From Actinoplanes nipponensis (GTDB lineage Bacteria > Actinomycetota > Actinomycetes > Mycobacteriales > Micromonosporaceae), in NCBI RefSeq assembly GCF_016862275.1, contig NZ_BOMQ01000051.1, positions 62,001-126,000 on the forward strand: 64,000 nt of DNA. The letters are read 5' to 3'. The notes under the pieces were generated by a model. It had not been told where the DNA came from and did not search any database. It saw nothing but the letters and a program-made list of their open reading frames with translations. This document shows, piece after piece, positions 1 to 8,070 of this stretch. A program made the position numbers and the translations under genes. Position 1 is the first letter of the stretch. Every line of letters begins with the position of its first letter.

Positions 1-583
1 GCGACATCTTGGTCTCCGGGTAGATGGAGAAGCCCAGCCAGCAGCCCGAGTCGCGGACCAGGCCGACGGTGACCTCGTTGAGGTGGTCGACGGCGACCCG
101 GCCGGGTTGGATGCCGGACTCGGCGACGACGTCGAGGGTGCGCCGGGTGCCGGCGGCCTTGTCCCGGTGCGGGGTGTGCACCAGCGCCGGCAGCTCGTAG
201 GAGATCGCCAGGGCGAGCTGGGCGGCGAACGCCTCGTCCTCGGCCGGGGTCATCGAGTCGTAGCCGATCTCGCCGACCGCGACCACGCCGTCCTTGTCCA
301 GGTAGCGCGGCAGCAGGTCGAGCACGCCCCGGCAGCGCGGATCGTTGGCCTCCTTGGGGTTCAGCGCCAGGGTCGCGTGGTGCCGGATGCCGAACTGCGC
401 CGCCCGGTACGGCTCCCAGCCGATCAGCGAGTCGAAGTAGTCGGCGAACGAGCCCGGGTTGGTGCGCGGCTGGCCCAGCCAGAACGCCGGCTCCACCACG
501 GCCTGCACGCCGTGGGCGGCCATCGCGCGGTAGTCGTCGGTGGTGCGCGAGGTCATGTGGATGTGCGGGTCGAAGATGCGCAT
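1..583 (-). CDS. eboB: TatD-family metal-dependent hydrolase, EboB-like (3' end cut by window)
   Basis: The gene runs off the left edge; the first 194 residues are visible. The N-terminus reads MRIFDPHIHM, the H-x-H metal site that opens TatD/amidohydrolase barrels. A GEIGYD motif near residue 107 and a DHLNE motif near residue 167 supply further expected metal-binding residues. It starts at ATG 583, which shares one base with the stop of the upstream eboA. In ebo clusters a TatD-like hydrolase (EboB) accompanies EboA, EboC and EboE and is linked to export of a precursor to the periplasm. Substrate is unknown. The operon assignment is strong; the symbol rests on family context. Confidence 0.8.
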   Translation of the reverse strand, partial: MRIFDPHIHMTSRTTDDYRAMAAHGVQAVVEPAFWLGQPRTNPGSFADYFDSLIGWEPYRAAQFGIRHHATLALNPKEANDPRCRGVLDLLPRYLDKDGVVAVGEIGYDSMTPAEDEAFAAQLALAISYELPALVHTPHRDKAAGTRRTLDVVAESGIQPGRVAVDHLNEVTVGLVRDSGCWLGFSIYPETKMS

Positions 584-1191
584 CACGCCTGCTTCCTCGA
601 GGTGGGGGCGACGGTCAGCCGGTTGAGCAGGGCCAGCGCGTCGGCCGGCAGGCGGCGCCCGGCGGCGGCGCGTTCGGTGGCCAGCGCGGCCAGCATGGCG
701 GCCAGCTCCGCGTCGGCGCGGTCGGCGAGGCCGGACACGGCGCTGAGCGGGATGCCCATGAAGACGCACTTGACCACGCCCTGCCGCCAGGCGGCGGCGT
801 CCAGGCGCCGTGCGTACGGGCCCAGCGCCGCGGCGACGAGCCGGGTGTCGTTGGTCCGCAGCGCGTCGTGCAGCAGCGGCACCCCGGCGTCGCCGAGCTC
901 CAGCAGCGGCAGCGCGGCCAGCACGGCGAGCCGTTCGGCGGCGTCGCCCTGCTGGTAGACGGTCACGATCCGCCCGGGGTCGGCCAGCTCCGCCAGCAGC
1001 AGCGCCCGGCCGGCCCGCCCGGCCGTCCAGCCGCCGGCGCCGGCCAGCGGATCGCGGCCGAGCTTGCGCCCGGCCCGGGCGAACAGGGCCCCGACGGCGT
1101 CCGGGTCGGCCCGCACGCGGGCCAGGGCATCGTCGAGCCAGGGCTTTGCCGGTACGGCGGCGAGCGCCGCGCGCAGGTCGTCAAGGGTCAT
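583..1191 (-). CDS. eboA: EboA-domain protein
   Basis: A 202-residue soluble protein, mostly helical and rich in Ala/Leu, with no membrane segment or signal peptide. It resembles EboA-domain proteins, a family of unknown biochemical function found in ebo clusters. A conserved-looking KCVFMG stretch lies near residue 143 in a Trp/Arg-containing helix. ATG 1191 overlaps the end of the upstream TIM-barrel gene by 4 nt (ATGA), and its stop overlaps the TatD gene, so translation is probably coupled across the operon. The identification rests on gene order plus overall resemblance, so it is less certain than for its neighbours. Confidence 0.7.
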   Translation of the reverse strand: MTLDDLRAALAAVPAKPWLDDALARVRADPDAVGALFARAGRKLGRDPLAGAGGWTAGRAGRALLLAELADPGRIVTVYQQGDAAERLAVLAALPLLELGDAGVPLLHDALRTNDTRLVAAALGPYARRLDAAAWRQGVVKCVFMGIPLSAVSGLADRADAELAAMLAALATERAAAGRRLPADALALLNRLTVAPTSRKQA

Positions 1192-2030
1192 CGTCCCTCC
1201 TGGTCGGCCGCGGTCAGAAAGGCCAGGGAGTCACGCGCGACGGCCGGGGCGGCGTGCGAGTGCCGGGGCAGCTCGACGGCGACCAGCCCGCGGTAGCCGC
1301 CGGCGCGCAGGGCCCGCAGCACCGGCGGGAAGTCGATCTCGCCGGCGCCGAACTCGAGGTGCTCGTGCACGCCCCGGCGCATGTCGTCGATCTGGACGTT
1401 GACCAGGTGCGGCGCCACGGCGGCCACGCAGTCGGGCACGGGCAGCGGCTCCAGGCAGCGGCAGTGTCCGATGTCGAGGGTGAGGCCGAACATCGGCGGC
1501 GCGCCCAGCTCGGCGTGCAGCCGCCGCCAGCCGGCGAGGTCGGCCACCAGCATGCCCGGCTCAGGCTCGAAACCCAGCGGCACGCGGGCGGCGGTGGCCG
1601 CCGCGGTGACCTCGGCGCAGCCGTCGACCAGGCGCTGCCAGGCGGTGCGGTGGTCGACGTCGTCGGGGCGTACCCCGGACCAGAAGGACACCGCCTCGGC
1701 GCCCAGGTCGGCGCCGACCGCGACCGCGCGCCGCAGGAAGTCCAGCCGCAGCTTGCGGTCGTCGTGCAGCAGGGTGGGCGCGTGCTTGCGCCACGGGTCG
1801 AGCAGGTACCGGGCGCCGGTCTCCACGACCACGGCCAGGCCGAGCTCGCGCAGCCGGTCGGCGGTGCGGGCGACCCGCCGGGCCAGGCCGGGCGCGAACG
1901 GGTCGAGGTGGTCGTGGTCCAGGGTCAGGGCGACGCCGGCGTAGCCGAGGCCGGCGATGACGGTGAGGGCGTCGGCCAGGCGGTGGTTGGCGAAGCCGTT
2001 GGTGCCGTAGCCGAACCGCAGCCCGGTCAT
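1188..2030 (-). CDS. Xylose-isomerase-like TIM-barrel protein, EboE-type
   Basis: A 280-residue protein of the sugar-phosphate isomerase/epimerase (AP endonuclease 2) fold. The N-terminus reads GYGTNGFANHR. Candidate metal ligands are the Glu in GFEPEPGM (about residue 157), DIGH (about 187), the QIDDM segment (about 214) and the late VAVELPRHSH. In ebo clusters a TIM-barrel protein of this fold (EboE) is thought to help move a metabolite out of the cytoplasm. Actual isomerase activity is unproven. Start and stop both overlap neighbours by 4 nt (ATGA), which places it firmly within the operon. Confidence 0.75.
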   Translation of the reverse strand: MTGLRFGYGTNGFANHRLADALTVIAGLGYAGVALTLDHDHLDPFAPGLARRVARTADRLRELGLAVVVETGARYLLDPWRKHAPTLLHDDRKLRLDFLRRAVAVGADLGAEAVSFWSGVRPDDVDHRTAWQRLVDGCAEVTAAATAARVPLGFEPEPGMLVADLAGWRRLHAELGAPPMFGLTLDIGHCRCLEPLPVPDCVAAVAPHLVNVQIDDMRRGVHEHLEFGAGEIDFPPVLRALRAGGYRGLVAVELPRHSHAAPAVARDSLAFLTAADQEGR

Positions 2031-2953
2031 GTCGGTGAGATCTTCCGGGCGAGCAGCCGGCCGAGGGGCGCGACGGCCGCGACGGCGGCGCCGAGCCAGG
2101 TGCGGCCGGCGCGGGCGGTGAGGGCGCCCTGCAGCGACGGCAGCGCGGTGATGCCGGCGCCGACCGCGGCGCGGACGGCGGCGGGTCCGGCTGGTGACGC
2201 GGCTCCCGCCCCGGCTTCCGGCACAGTCCCCGGCGTGCGGAGCGGCCCGGTTCCGCCCGCGGTGGGCGCCCCGGTGAGCAGGCGGGCCTGCGCCCGGCCG
2301 TAGCTGGTCAGGTACTCGCCGGCCAGCATCGCGGCGCTGGCGTTGCCGCGGGCGGCGACGGCCGCCGCCAGCCCGGCGGTCGCCGCCAGCGTCGCCGTGG
2401 GCAGGGCGGGACCGGCGATGCCGGACACCTCGCGGCGGGACAGCTCGGTGACCGTGTAGGTGTGGGCGGCGACGACCAGGGCGGCGGGCATCGCCCGTAC
2501 CGGATCGCCGGCGCTCGCGCCCAGCAGGACGTCGAGGCCGCGGCAGAGGGCCATGCCCACCGGCCCGGCCGCGGTGTTCTTGGCCCGCAGGTCGTAGGCC
2601 CAGACGGCCGCGGCCAGCGGCACCGCGACGGCGAGGGCCCGCGCTCCCCCGGCCCGGGCCGCCAGCGTCAGCCCGGCCGCGGTGAGCCCCGCGGCGACGC
2701 CCAGCGCGGCGGGCGCCGGGATCCGGCCGGACGGGATCGGGCGCTCGGGGCGCTCGACGGCGTCGAGGTCGCGGTCGGCCCAGTCGTTGGCGGCCATCCC
2801 GGCCCAGTAGAGGCAGACCGACGCGCCGGCCAGGCCCGCGGTGCGCCGCCCGAGGGTCCCGGCCGCGGCCGCGCCGGCGATGACGTCGCCGGGCACGGAC
2901 AGCGCCGCCGGCGCCCGGACCAGCTCGGCGAGGGTGCGCAGCGGGGCTTTCAC
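2027..2953 (-). CDS. eboC: UbiA-family prenyltransferase-like membrane protein, EboC / SCO3242 type
   Basis: A 308-residue polytopic membrane protein. NDWADRDLDAVERPERPIP (from about residue 54) matches the first Asp-rich motif of UbiA prenyltransferases, which binds diphosphate through Mg2+. The second Asp motif is weak: YDLRAKNTAAG (near 120) stands where NDYRD-like sequences usually lie in a different register. About eight hydrophobic segments are visible. It starts at GTG 2953, overlapping the stop of the upstream gene (GTGA). It resembles the prenyltransferase-like EboC of ebo clusters and the SCO3242-type proteins of actinomycetes. Prenyl donor and acceptor are unknown. Confidence 0.8.
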   Translation of the reverse strand: MKAPLRTLAELVRAPAALSVPGDVIAGAAAAGTLGRRTAGLAGASVCLYWAGMAANDWADRDLDAVERPERPIPSGRIPAPAALGVAAGLTAAGLTLAARAGGARALAVAVPLAAAVWAYDLRAKNTAAGPVGMALCRGLDVLLGASAGDPVRAMPAALVVAAHTYTVTELSRREVSGIAGPALPTATLAATAGLAAAVAARGNASAAMLAGEYLTSYGRAQARLLTGAPTAGGTGPLRTPGTVPEAGAGAASPAGPAAVRAAVGAGITALPSLQGALTARAGRTWLGAAVAAVAPLGRLLARKISPT

Positions 2954-4086
2954 CCGTCCAGTCCCGCCGTGAACGCGGCCAGCGCGGCCCACTGCTCGGC
3001 CAGCGCGGACGGCCCGGCGCCGAGCGGGTCCTTGAAGAAGAACCCGAGCTCGGTCAGCGGCCCGGCGTGTCCGGCGCGGTGCGCGGCGGCGGTCAGCCGG
3101 GCCAGGTCGAGCACGAGCGGGGCGGCCAGCGCGGAGTCGCAGCCGTGCCAGGTGAACTCCATCCGCATCCCGGTGCCCAGGAAGCCGTCGAAGGTGACCA
3201 GGTCCCAGGCCGTCTTGAAGTCGCCGATGGCGGCCACGTAGTCGATCCGGCTGGTGCCCTCCGGCCGGTAGCCGAGGGCGTCGCCGAGCACCCGCTGCTT
3301 GCTGGCGACCTTGGCGGCGTTGGCGGCCGGGTCGGCCAGGTTGGCGCCGTCGCCGCCGCCCAGCAGGTTGATCCCGGACCAGCTGCGCACCCGCAGGTTG
3401 CGCAGCGCGAACATGGGCGCCAGCACCGACTTGACCAGCGTCTCGCCGGTCTTGCCGTCGTGCCCGGCGTAGGGCACGTGCTGCCGCTCGGCCAGCTCGG
3501 CCAGCGCGGGCAGCCGGGCGCCGGTGGACGGCGTGAAGTCGATGAAGGAGCAGCCCGCGGTGAAGGCGGCGTACGCGGCCAGGGCGCTCGGCGGCAGCAC
3601 CGGCTCCGGGCCGTCCAGCGCGGCGGTCAGCGCGGCCAGGCCGGCGTGCGCGGGGTGCGGCGCGGCCAGCGGCTCGGTGGTCGACACGTTGATCACCACG
3701 ACCAGGTCGAGGGCGTGGCGCTCGCGGAACTCCCCCAGGTCGGCGGCGATCCGCCCGGCGGTGCCGGCCTGCGTGCCGGCGGCGGGCAGCGGCCGCAGCC
3801 CGGCTTCTATCGCGGTCAGCTCCTCGGCGAGGGCGGCGACGAGCCGGCCGGGCAGCACCCCGGCGGCGGCCAGCGCGTCGGCCTTCTTGAGCACCGGCGT
3901 GGTGACGATGTCGTGGCCCCCGAAGACCAGCTCGCCCCAGCCGGGCAGGGCCGCGCCGCGCAGCTGCGGCAGCTCGGTGACGCAGCCGGTCGGCTCGACC
4001 AGGCGGGCCCGCAACGCGGTGGCGCCGACCATGGCGGTGACCGCGACGGAGCCGCGCGCGCCGATCAACCAGATTCCCGTGCGCAT
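2950..4086 (-). CDS. Inositol-3-phosphate synthase family protein
   Basis: A 378-residue protein of the myo-inositol-1-phosphate synthase family, which converts glucose 6-phosphate to inositol 3-phosphate with NAD+. Family hallmarks are the N-terminal dinucleotide loop LIGARGSVAVT (residues 7-17), GHDGKTGET, NLLGGGDGANL and SKQRVLGD, followed by the DFKTAWD/FDGFLG region. ATG 4086 is preceded by GGAAGGGA at a good distance. It is the first gene of the ebo-like operon and overlaps the prenyltransferase by 4 nt. The family includes synthases of other cyclitols, so the product may not be inositol phosphate itself. Its cyclase chemistry makes it a plausible stand-in for EboD. Confidence 0.85.
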   Translation of the reverse strand: MRTGIWLIGARGSVAVTAMVGATALRARLVEPTGCVTELPQLRGAALPGWGELVFGGHDIVTTPVLKKADALAAAGVLPGRLVAALAEELTAIEAGLRPLPAAGTQAGTAGRIAADLGEFRERHALDLVVVINVSTTEPLAAPHPAHAGLAALTAALDGPEPVLPPSALAAYAAFTAGCSFIDFTPSTGARLPALAELAERQHVPYAGHDGKTGETLVKSVLAPMFALRNLRVRSWSGINLLGGGDGANLADPAANAAKVASKQRVLGDALGYRPEGTSRIDYVAAIGDFKTAWDLVTFDGFLGTGMRMEFTWHGCDSALAAPLVLDLARLTAAAHRAGHAGPLTELGFFFKDPLGAGPSALAEQWAALAAFTAGLDG

Positions 4087-4291
4087 ACGGCATCCCTTCC
4101 GGCCACAGGCATAGATGGGCTTGACGCTAACGCGATGTGTCTCGCGTGTTACGTGAAGCGACGCTAACTCAGGCCGCAGGACAAAGGAAAGGCTCGATGT
4201 ACAGAAACTTCTCCACGTGGGATCAGAACTTTCTCCCCTATGGACGAAAGTAGGGCCCGCGCGGGCGGAGTTGTAGCGCTACGGTGACGGC
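4087..4291. promoter_or_regulatory. Divergent promoter region of the ebo-like operon and the AraC gene
   Basis: A 205-bp intergenic region. The 9-bp sequence GACGCTAAC occurs at 4123-4131 and again at 4160-4168, a direct repeat with 37-bp spacing, on the side serving the leftward operon. On the other side a leaderless promoter (TACGGT at 4280-4285, six bases before GTG 4292) serves the AraC gene. The perfect palindrome GTAGCGCTAC at 4273-4282 overlaps that -10 box. Confidence 0.5.
4273..4282. promoter_or_regulatory. Perfect palindrome GTAGCGCTAC overlapping the AraC-gene -10 box
   Basis: GTAGCGCTAC is a perfect 10-bp palindrome, preceded by T (TGTAGCGCTAC). That is close to the central CG-type operators bound by LacI-family repressors. 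Its right arm provides the TAC of the -10 element TACGGT, so a bound protein would block transcription of the AraC gene. Confidence 0.45.
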
Positions 4292-5215
4292 GTGGACTCG
4301 CTGACCGGGTTGCTGGACGGGCCGCGGGCGCGGGGGGCGTTCCTGCTGCGCTCGCTGCTCGAGCCGCCGTACGCGCTGCGCATCCAGGACGAGGCCCCAC
4401 TGACCGTCATCACGCTGCTGCGGGGGACGGCGTGGGTGCTGCCCGACGGCGGAGCGGGGGTGCGGCTGCGGCCGTACGACGTGGCGCTGGTGCGCGGGCC
4501 GGGGCACTACACCGTCGCCGACGACCCGGACACGCCCTGGCAGACGCTGATCGGACCCGGGGAGGCCTGCACCACGCTGATCGGGCCGGACCGCACCAGC
4601 AGTGTGGACGCCGCCGGCCGCACCTGGGGCGACGGCCCGGACAGCGGCACCCTGCTGCTGACCGGCACGTACCAGCTGCACAGCGAGGTCAGCCGGCGAC
4701 TGCTGGCTGCGCTGCCGGCCGTGCTGGTCCGGCCCGGCGCCCCCGGTCCGGTGGAGCTGCTCGCCGCGGAGATCGGCCGCCCCGAGCCCGGGCAGGAGCT
4801 GGTCCTGGACCGGATCCTGGACCTGCTGCTGGTGGCGGTGCTGCGCGACTGGCTGGCCACGCCGGGCTCCGGGGCGCCGGGCTGGCACACGGCCCGCGAC
4901 GACGCGGTGGTCGGCCCGGTCCTGCGGCTGCTGCACGAGGAACCGGCCCGGCCGTGGACGGTCGCGGCGCTCGCCGCGCGGGGCGGGGTGTCCCGCTCGG
5001 CGCTGGCCCGCCGCTTCACCGAGCTGGTCGGCGAGCCGCCGATGAGCTACCTGACGGCGTGGCGGCTGACGCTGGCGGCGGACCTGCTGCGCGAGCCGGA
5101 GACCACGATCGCGGCGGTGGCCCGCCGGGTCGGCTACGGCAGCTCGTTCGCGCTCAGCTCGGCCTTCAAGCGCGAACGCGGGATGAGCCCCCAGGAGTAC
5201 CGGCGCCGGGCCTGA
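4292..5215 (+). CDS. AraC-family transcriptional regulator with cupin sensor domain
   Basis: A 307-residue protein. The N-terminal half (about 1-170) looks like the cupin_6 ligand domain found in many actinobacterial AraC regulators: LTVITLLRG, then VALVRGPGHYTV. The C-terminal hundred residues form two helix-turn-helix motifs: WTVAALAARGGVSRSALARR (about 216-235) and TIAAVARRVGYGSSFALSSA (about 267-286), followed by the family ending SPQEYRRR. GTG 4292 is chosen because TACGGT lies exactly six bases upstream and no ribosome site is present, a leaderless arrangement. Its stop abuts the stop of the convergent kinase gene. The effector and targets are unknown. Confidence 0.9.
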   Translation: MDSLTGLLDGPRARGAFLLRSLLEPPYALRIQDEAPLTVITLLRGTAWVLPDGGAGVRLRPYDVALVRGPGHYTVADDPDTPWQTLIGPGEACTTLIGPDRTSSVDAAGRTWGDGPDSGTLLLTGTYQLHSEVSRRLLAALPAVLVRPGAPGPVELLAAEIGRPEPGQELVLDRILDLLLVAVLRDWLATPGSGAPGWHTARDDAVVGPVLRLLHEEPARPWTVAALAARGGVSRSALARRFTELVGEPPMSYLTAWRLTLAADLLREPETTIAAVARRVGYGSSFALSSAFKRERGMSPQEYRRRA

Positions 5216-6448
5216 TCAGCCCTTGCCGCCGTGCCGGCCCTTGCCCTTGCCCTTGGACTTGGCGGCCTTGGCCTTCTTGGGGGCCTTGGCCTTCGGTTTC
5301 GGCGCGGCCTTCACCCGGTGGGCGACCACCGGCTGGACCGCCACCGGCCGGCGCGCGACCGGAGCGCTGACCGGCTTCGTGGGCTGCCCGGCGGCCGGCG
5401 CGGCCGGTGACGGCCGCGCGGTGGGCGACCCGGTGGTGGCGGGCACGGTCGCGGCCTCGGCCCGGACCGACCGGGGCGCGTCCGACGGCCACCAGGTGAA
5501 CGACGACATCATCGCCAGGGCCACGACGGCCGCCGCCACCAGCAGCGCCGAGCGGCGGGGCCGGCGCGGGCGCGGCGCCGCCAGGGCCACGGTCGGCTCC
5601 CCCGCCTGGTCGGCCGCGGCCGGCAGCTCCCACGGCTGTGGCCCGGGCAGGCCCACGGCGGCGCCGAGGATCCGGGCCGCCTCGGCCGCCGTCGGCCGCT
5701 GCTCCGGGCGCTTGGCCAGGCAGCGGCGCACCAGCTCGGCCACCCGCGGGGGCAGGCCCTCGATCCGGGGCAGCGGGGCGGGATCGGTGTAGAGGTGGTT
5801 GCCGACCATCTGGGTCACGGTCGAGCCGCTCCACGGCAGGCGCCCGGCCAGCGCCCGGTAGAGCAGCAGGCCCAGCGCGTACACGTCGGTGGCGACCCGG
5901 ACCGGACCGCCGTCGAGGCGTTCCGGGGCCAGGTAGGCCGGGGTGCCCAGGACCTCGCCGTCGGCCTCGTCGACCGCGCCGGCGGCGGCCGAGATGCCGA
6001 AGTCGACCAGCTTCACGCCGTCCGGGGTCACCATCACGTTGCCCGGCTTGACGTCACGGTGCACCACGCCGCGGGCGTGGGCGGCGGCGAGCGCGGCGGC
6101 CACCTGCGCGCCGATGCGGGTCGCGGTCGGCCACGACAGGGCGGTGCTCTTCAGCACGTCGTCCAGCGTCGGGCCGTCGACCAGCTCCATCACCACGTAC
6201 GGGCGGGCCCGGCCGGCGGCGTCGATCTCCTCGCCGTAGTCGTACACGTCGACGATGTGCGGGTGACGCAGCCCGGCGGCGGCGCGCGCCTCGAGCCGGA
6301 TGCGGGCCGGGCGGTGGGCGTCCCCGGCCGCGCCGGGGGCGAGCACCTTGACCGCCACGTCCCGGCCGAGCACCTGGTCGTGGGCCCGCCACACCTCCGA
6401 CATGCCGCCCACGCCGAGTCGCTGCCGCAGCTGATACCGATCGTCCAC
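5216..6448 (-). CDS. Transmembrane Ser/Thr protein kinase (PknB-like)
   Basis: A 410-residue eukaryote-type kinase. The kinase domain fills about residues 1-265: glycine loop LGVGGMSEVWRA, VAVKVL lysine, catalytic HRDVKPGNV, DFGISA metal loop, and GTPAYLAPERL activation-segment end. A single membrane helix (LLVAAAVVALAMMSSFTWW) lies near residue 300. The outer tail is Pro/Ala-rich and ends in a strongly basic Lys/Gly stretch without a recognised sensor domain. GTG 6448 was chosen because the kinase fold begins at once (DDRYQLRQRLG); a longer open frame upstream runs antisense through the GGDEF gene. The basic tail could bind cell-wall polyanions, which is inference. Confidence 0.92.
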   Translation of the reverse strand: MDDRYQLRQRLGVGGMSEVWRAHDQVLGRDVAVKVLAPGAAGDAHRPARIRLEARAAAGLRHPHIVDVYDYGEEIDAAGRARPYVVMELVDGPTLDDVLKSTALSWPTATRIGAQVAAALAAAHARGVVHRDVKPGNVMVTPDGVKLVDFGISAAAGAVDEADGEVLGTPAYLAPERLDGGPVRVATDVYALGLLLYRALAGRLPWSGSTVTQMVGNHLYTDPAPLPRIEGLPPRVAELVRRCLAKRPEQRPTAAEAARILGAAVGLPGPQPWELPAAADQAGEPTVALAAPRPRRPRRSALLVAAAVVALAMMSSFTWWPSDAPRSVRAEAATVPATTGSPTARPSPAAPAAGQPTKPVSAPVARRPVAVQPVVAHRVKAAPKPKAKAPKKAKAAKSKGKGKGRHGGKG

Positions 6449-6525
6449 GGGGCCTCTGTTTCCCGTGTTCCGGCGGTGAAACCCCGGGCGGCGCGGTTCG
6501 CACCCCGAGCGAGACCTGTGAGCAC

Positions 6526-6538
6526 TAGATTGCGGTTT
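6526..6538 (+). promoter_or_regulatory. Leaderless promoter -10 (TAGATT) for the GGDEF gene
   Basis: TAGATT at 6526-6531 is followed by seven bases and then GTG 6539, with no Shine-Dalgarno sequence between. This spacing fixes the translation start at 6539; the GTG at 6518 lies upstream of the -10 box. Confidence 0.6.
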
Positions 6539-8053
6539 GTGAGCATCGAGGTCGCGGAGCTCGAGCTGCGGCCGGTCACCGAGTTCCGGGCCACGGCCGC
6601 CGCGGCGGCGCCGCTGGAGCGCGACGGCGACGAGCGCACCGCCATGCGCGCCCGGCTGATCCGGGCCGACGCGGCGCTGCGGGAGGGCCGCACCGCCGAG
6701 GGCGGCACCCTCGCCCAGCAGGTCAACGCCTGGGCGCTGGAGCACGGGGACACCTACGTGCTGGCCTGCAGCCACCGCACGCTCACCCACTTCCACTACT
6801 ACATCGGCGACCGGGCCGGCGCCCTCGCCCACGCCGGGCAGGCGGTGGCCCACCTCGGCCCGGACGACCCGGCCGCCGTCCGGGTCCGGCACCTGATGAC
6901 CCTGGCCGTGGTGCTCGGCGAGAGCGGCTCCCCCGGCGCCGCGGCGCGGCGCTACCGCGAGGCGCTGGACCTGGCCACCGCGATGGGCGACCACCAGCAG
7001 ACGCTGATGATCCTGGGCAACCTGGCCAACCTGGCCACCCAGGAGGGCGACCCGCGCGCGGCCGAGCGGGCGATCGCGCGGATGACCGAGGTCCGGGCGG
7101 CCGCCGGCCTCACGTTGGACGGCCCGCAGCTGATCACCGTCGCCCGGGCCCGGCTCGCCGCCGGCGACCACCGGGCGGTCGAGGAGATCCTGCGCCCGCT
7201 CACCCAGGACGCGCGCCACCTGGACAGCACCGGCGCGGCGCTGCCGGAGGCGATGCTGACCCTCGGCGAGGCGCACCGGCTGGCCGGGCGGTACGCCGCC
7301 GCGCAGGCCGATCTGGACGCCGCCCGCCGGCTCGCCCGGGAACGCGGGCTGCGCGCCACCGAGGCGGCGATGCTGGAGCAGCAGGCCGCCCTGTACGCCG
7401 CGATGGACCAGCACCGGGCGGCGTACGACGCGCACATCGCCTACCACCGGTTCTTCGCCGAGCTCCAGTCGGCCCAGCGCGACGCGCAGGCCCGGACGCT
7501 GCAGGCGGTGTACGAGGCGACCGAGGCCCGCCGGATCGGCGAGCACTACCGCGAGCTGGCCCACCGCGACGCGCTGACCGGCCTGCACAACCGCCGGTAC
7601 GCCGACGAGCGGCTGCCCGCGCTGCTGGCCGAGGCGGTGGCCGCGCGCAGCCCGCTGGCCGCGGCGATCGTCGACCTGGACCACTTCAAGCGGATCAACG
7701 ACACGCTGTCGCACGACGCCGGCGACCTGGTGCTGCGCCAGGTGGGCCGGCTGCTGACCGAGGCGGTGAGCGAACCGGCCTTCGCCGCCCGGCTCGGCGG
7801 CGAGGAGTTCCTGCTGGCCCTGCCGGGCACCGCGGTGGCGGCGGCGGTCCGCACCTGCGAGGCGCTGGCCGCGCGGCTCCGCGGGCACGACTGGGCGCCG
7901 ATCACCGGCCGGCTGCCGGTCACGGCCAGCATCGGCGTCACGGCCACCGCGGATCCCGGGGTCACGCCGGCCGTGCTGCTGGCCCGGGCGGACCGCCAGC
8001 TGTACGCGGCCAAGCACGCCGGCCGCGACCGGGTGGCCGCCGACGCCGGGTGA
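6539..8053 (+). CDS. TPR-GGDEF protein, probable diguanylate cyclase
   Basis: A 504-residue soluble protein. Residues about 30-320 form repeated helical hairpins of TPR type, for example RRYREALDLATAMGDHQQTL and the paired Ala-rich helices around it. The C-terminal 165 residues are a GGDEF domain: HRDALTGLHNRRY start, DLDHFKRIND metal site, and signature GGEEF, a form seen in active cyclases that make cyclic di-GMP. No RxxD inhibitory site is seen just before GGEEF. There is no membrane segment, so input probably comes from protein or small-molecule binding to the TPR part. It diverges from the kinase gene across 90 bp. Confidence 0.9.
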   Translation: MSIEVAELELRPVTEFRATAAAAAPLERDGDERTAMRARLIRADAALREGRTAEGGTLAQQVNAWALEHGDTYVLACSHRTLTHFHYYIGDRAGALAHAGQAVAHLGPDDPAAVRVRHLMTLAVVLGESGSPGAAARRYREALDLATAMGDHQQTLMILGNLANLATQEGDPRAAERAIARMTEVRAAAGLTLDGPQLITVARARLAAGDHRAVEEILRPLTQDARHLDSTGAALPEAMLTLGEAHRLAGRYAAAQADLDAARRLARERGLRATEAAMLEQQAALYAAMDQHRAAYDAHIAYHRFFAELQSAQRDAQARTLQAVYEATEARRIGEHYRELAHRDALTGLHNRRYADERLPALLAEAVAARSPLAAAIVDLDHFKRINDTLSHDAGDLVLRQVGRLLTEAVSEPAFAARLGGEEFLLALPGTAVAAAVRTCEALAARLRGHDWAPITGRLPVTASIGVTATADPGVTPAVLLARADRQLYAAKHAGRDRVAADAG

Positions 8054-8070
8054 GCCTCGGGCCGGCGCGG

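Noticed and set aside
4164..4400. 78-codon reverse open frame upstream of the AraC gene
   Set aside because: It overlaps the leaderless promoter and start of a good AraC gene and has no ribosome site or domain.
6449..8017. Upstream extension of the kinase reading frame
   Set aside because: The extension is antisense to the GGDEF gene, and the kinase fold starts right at GTG 6448.
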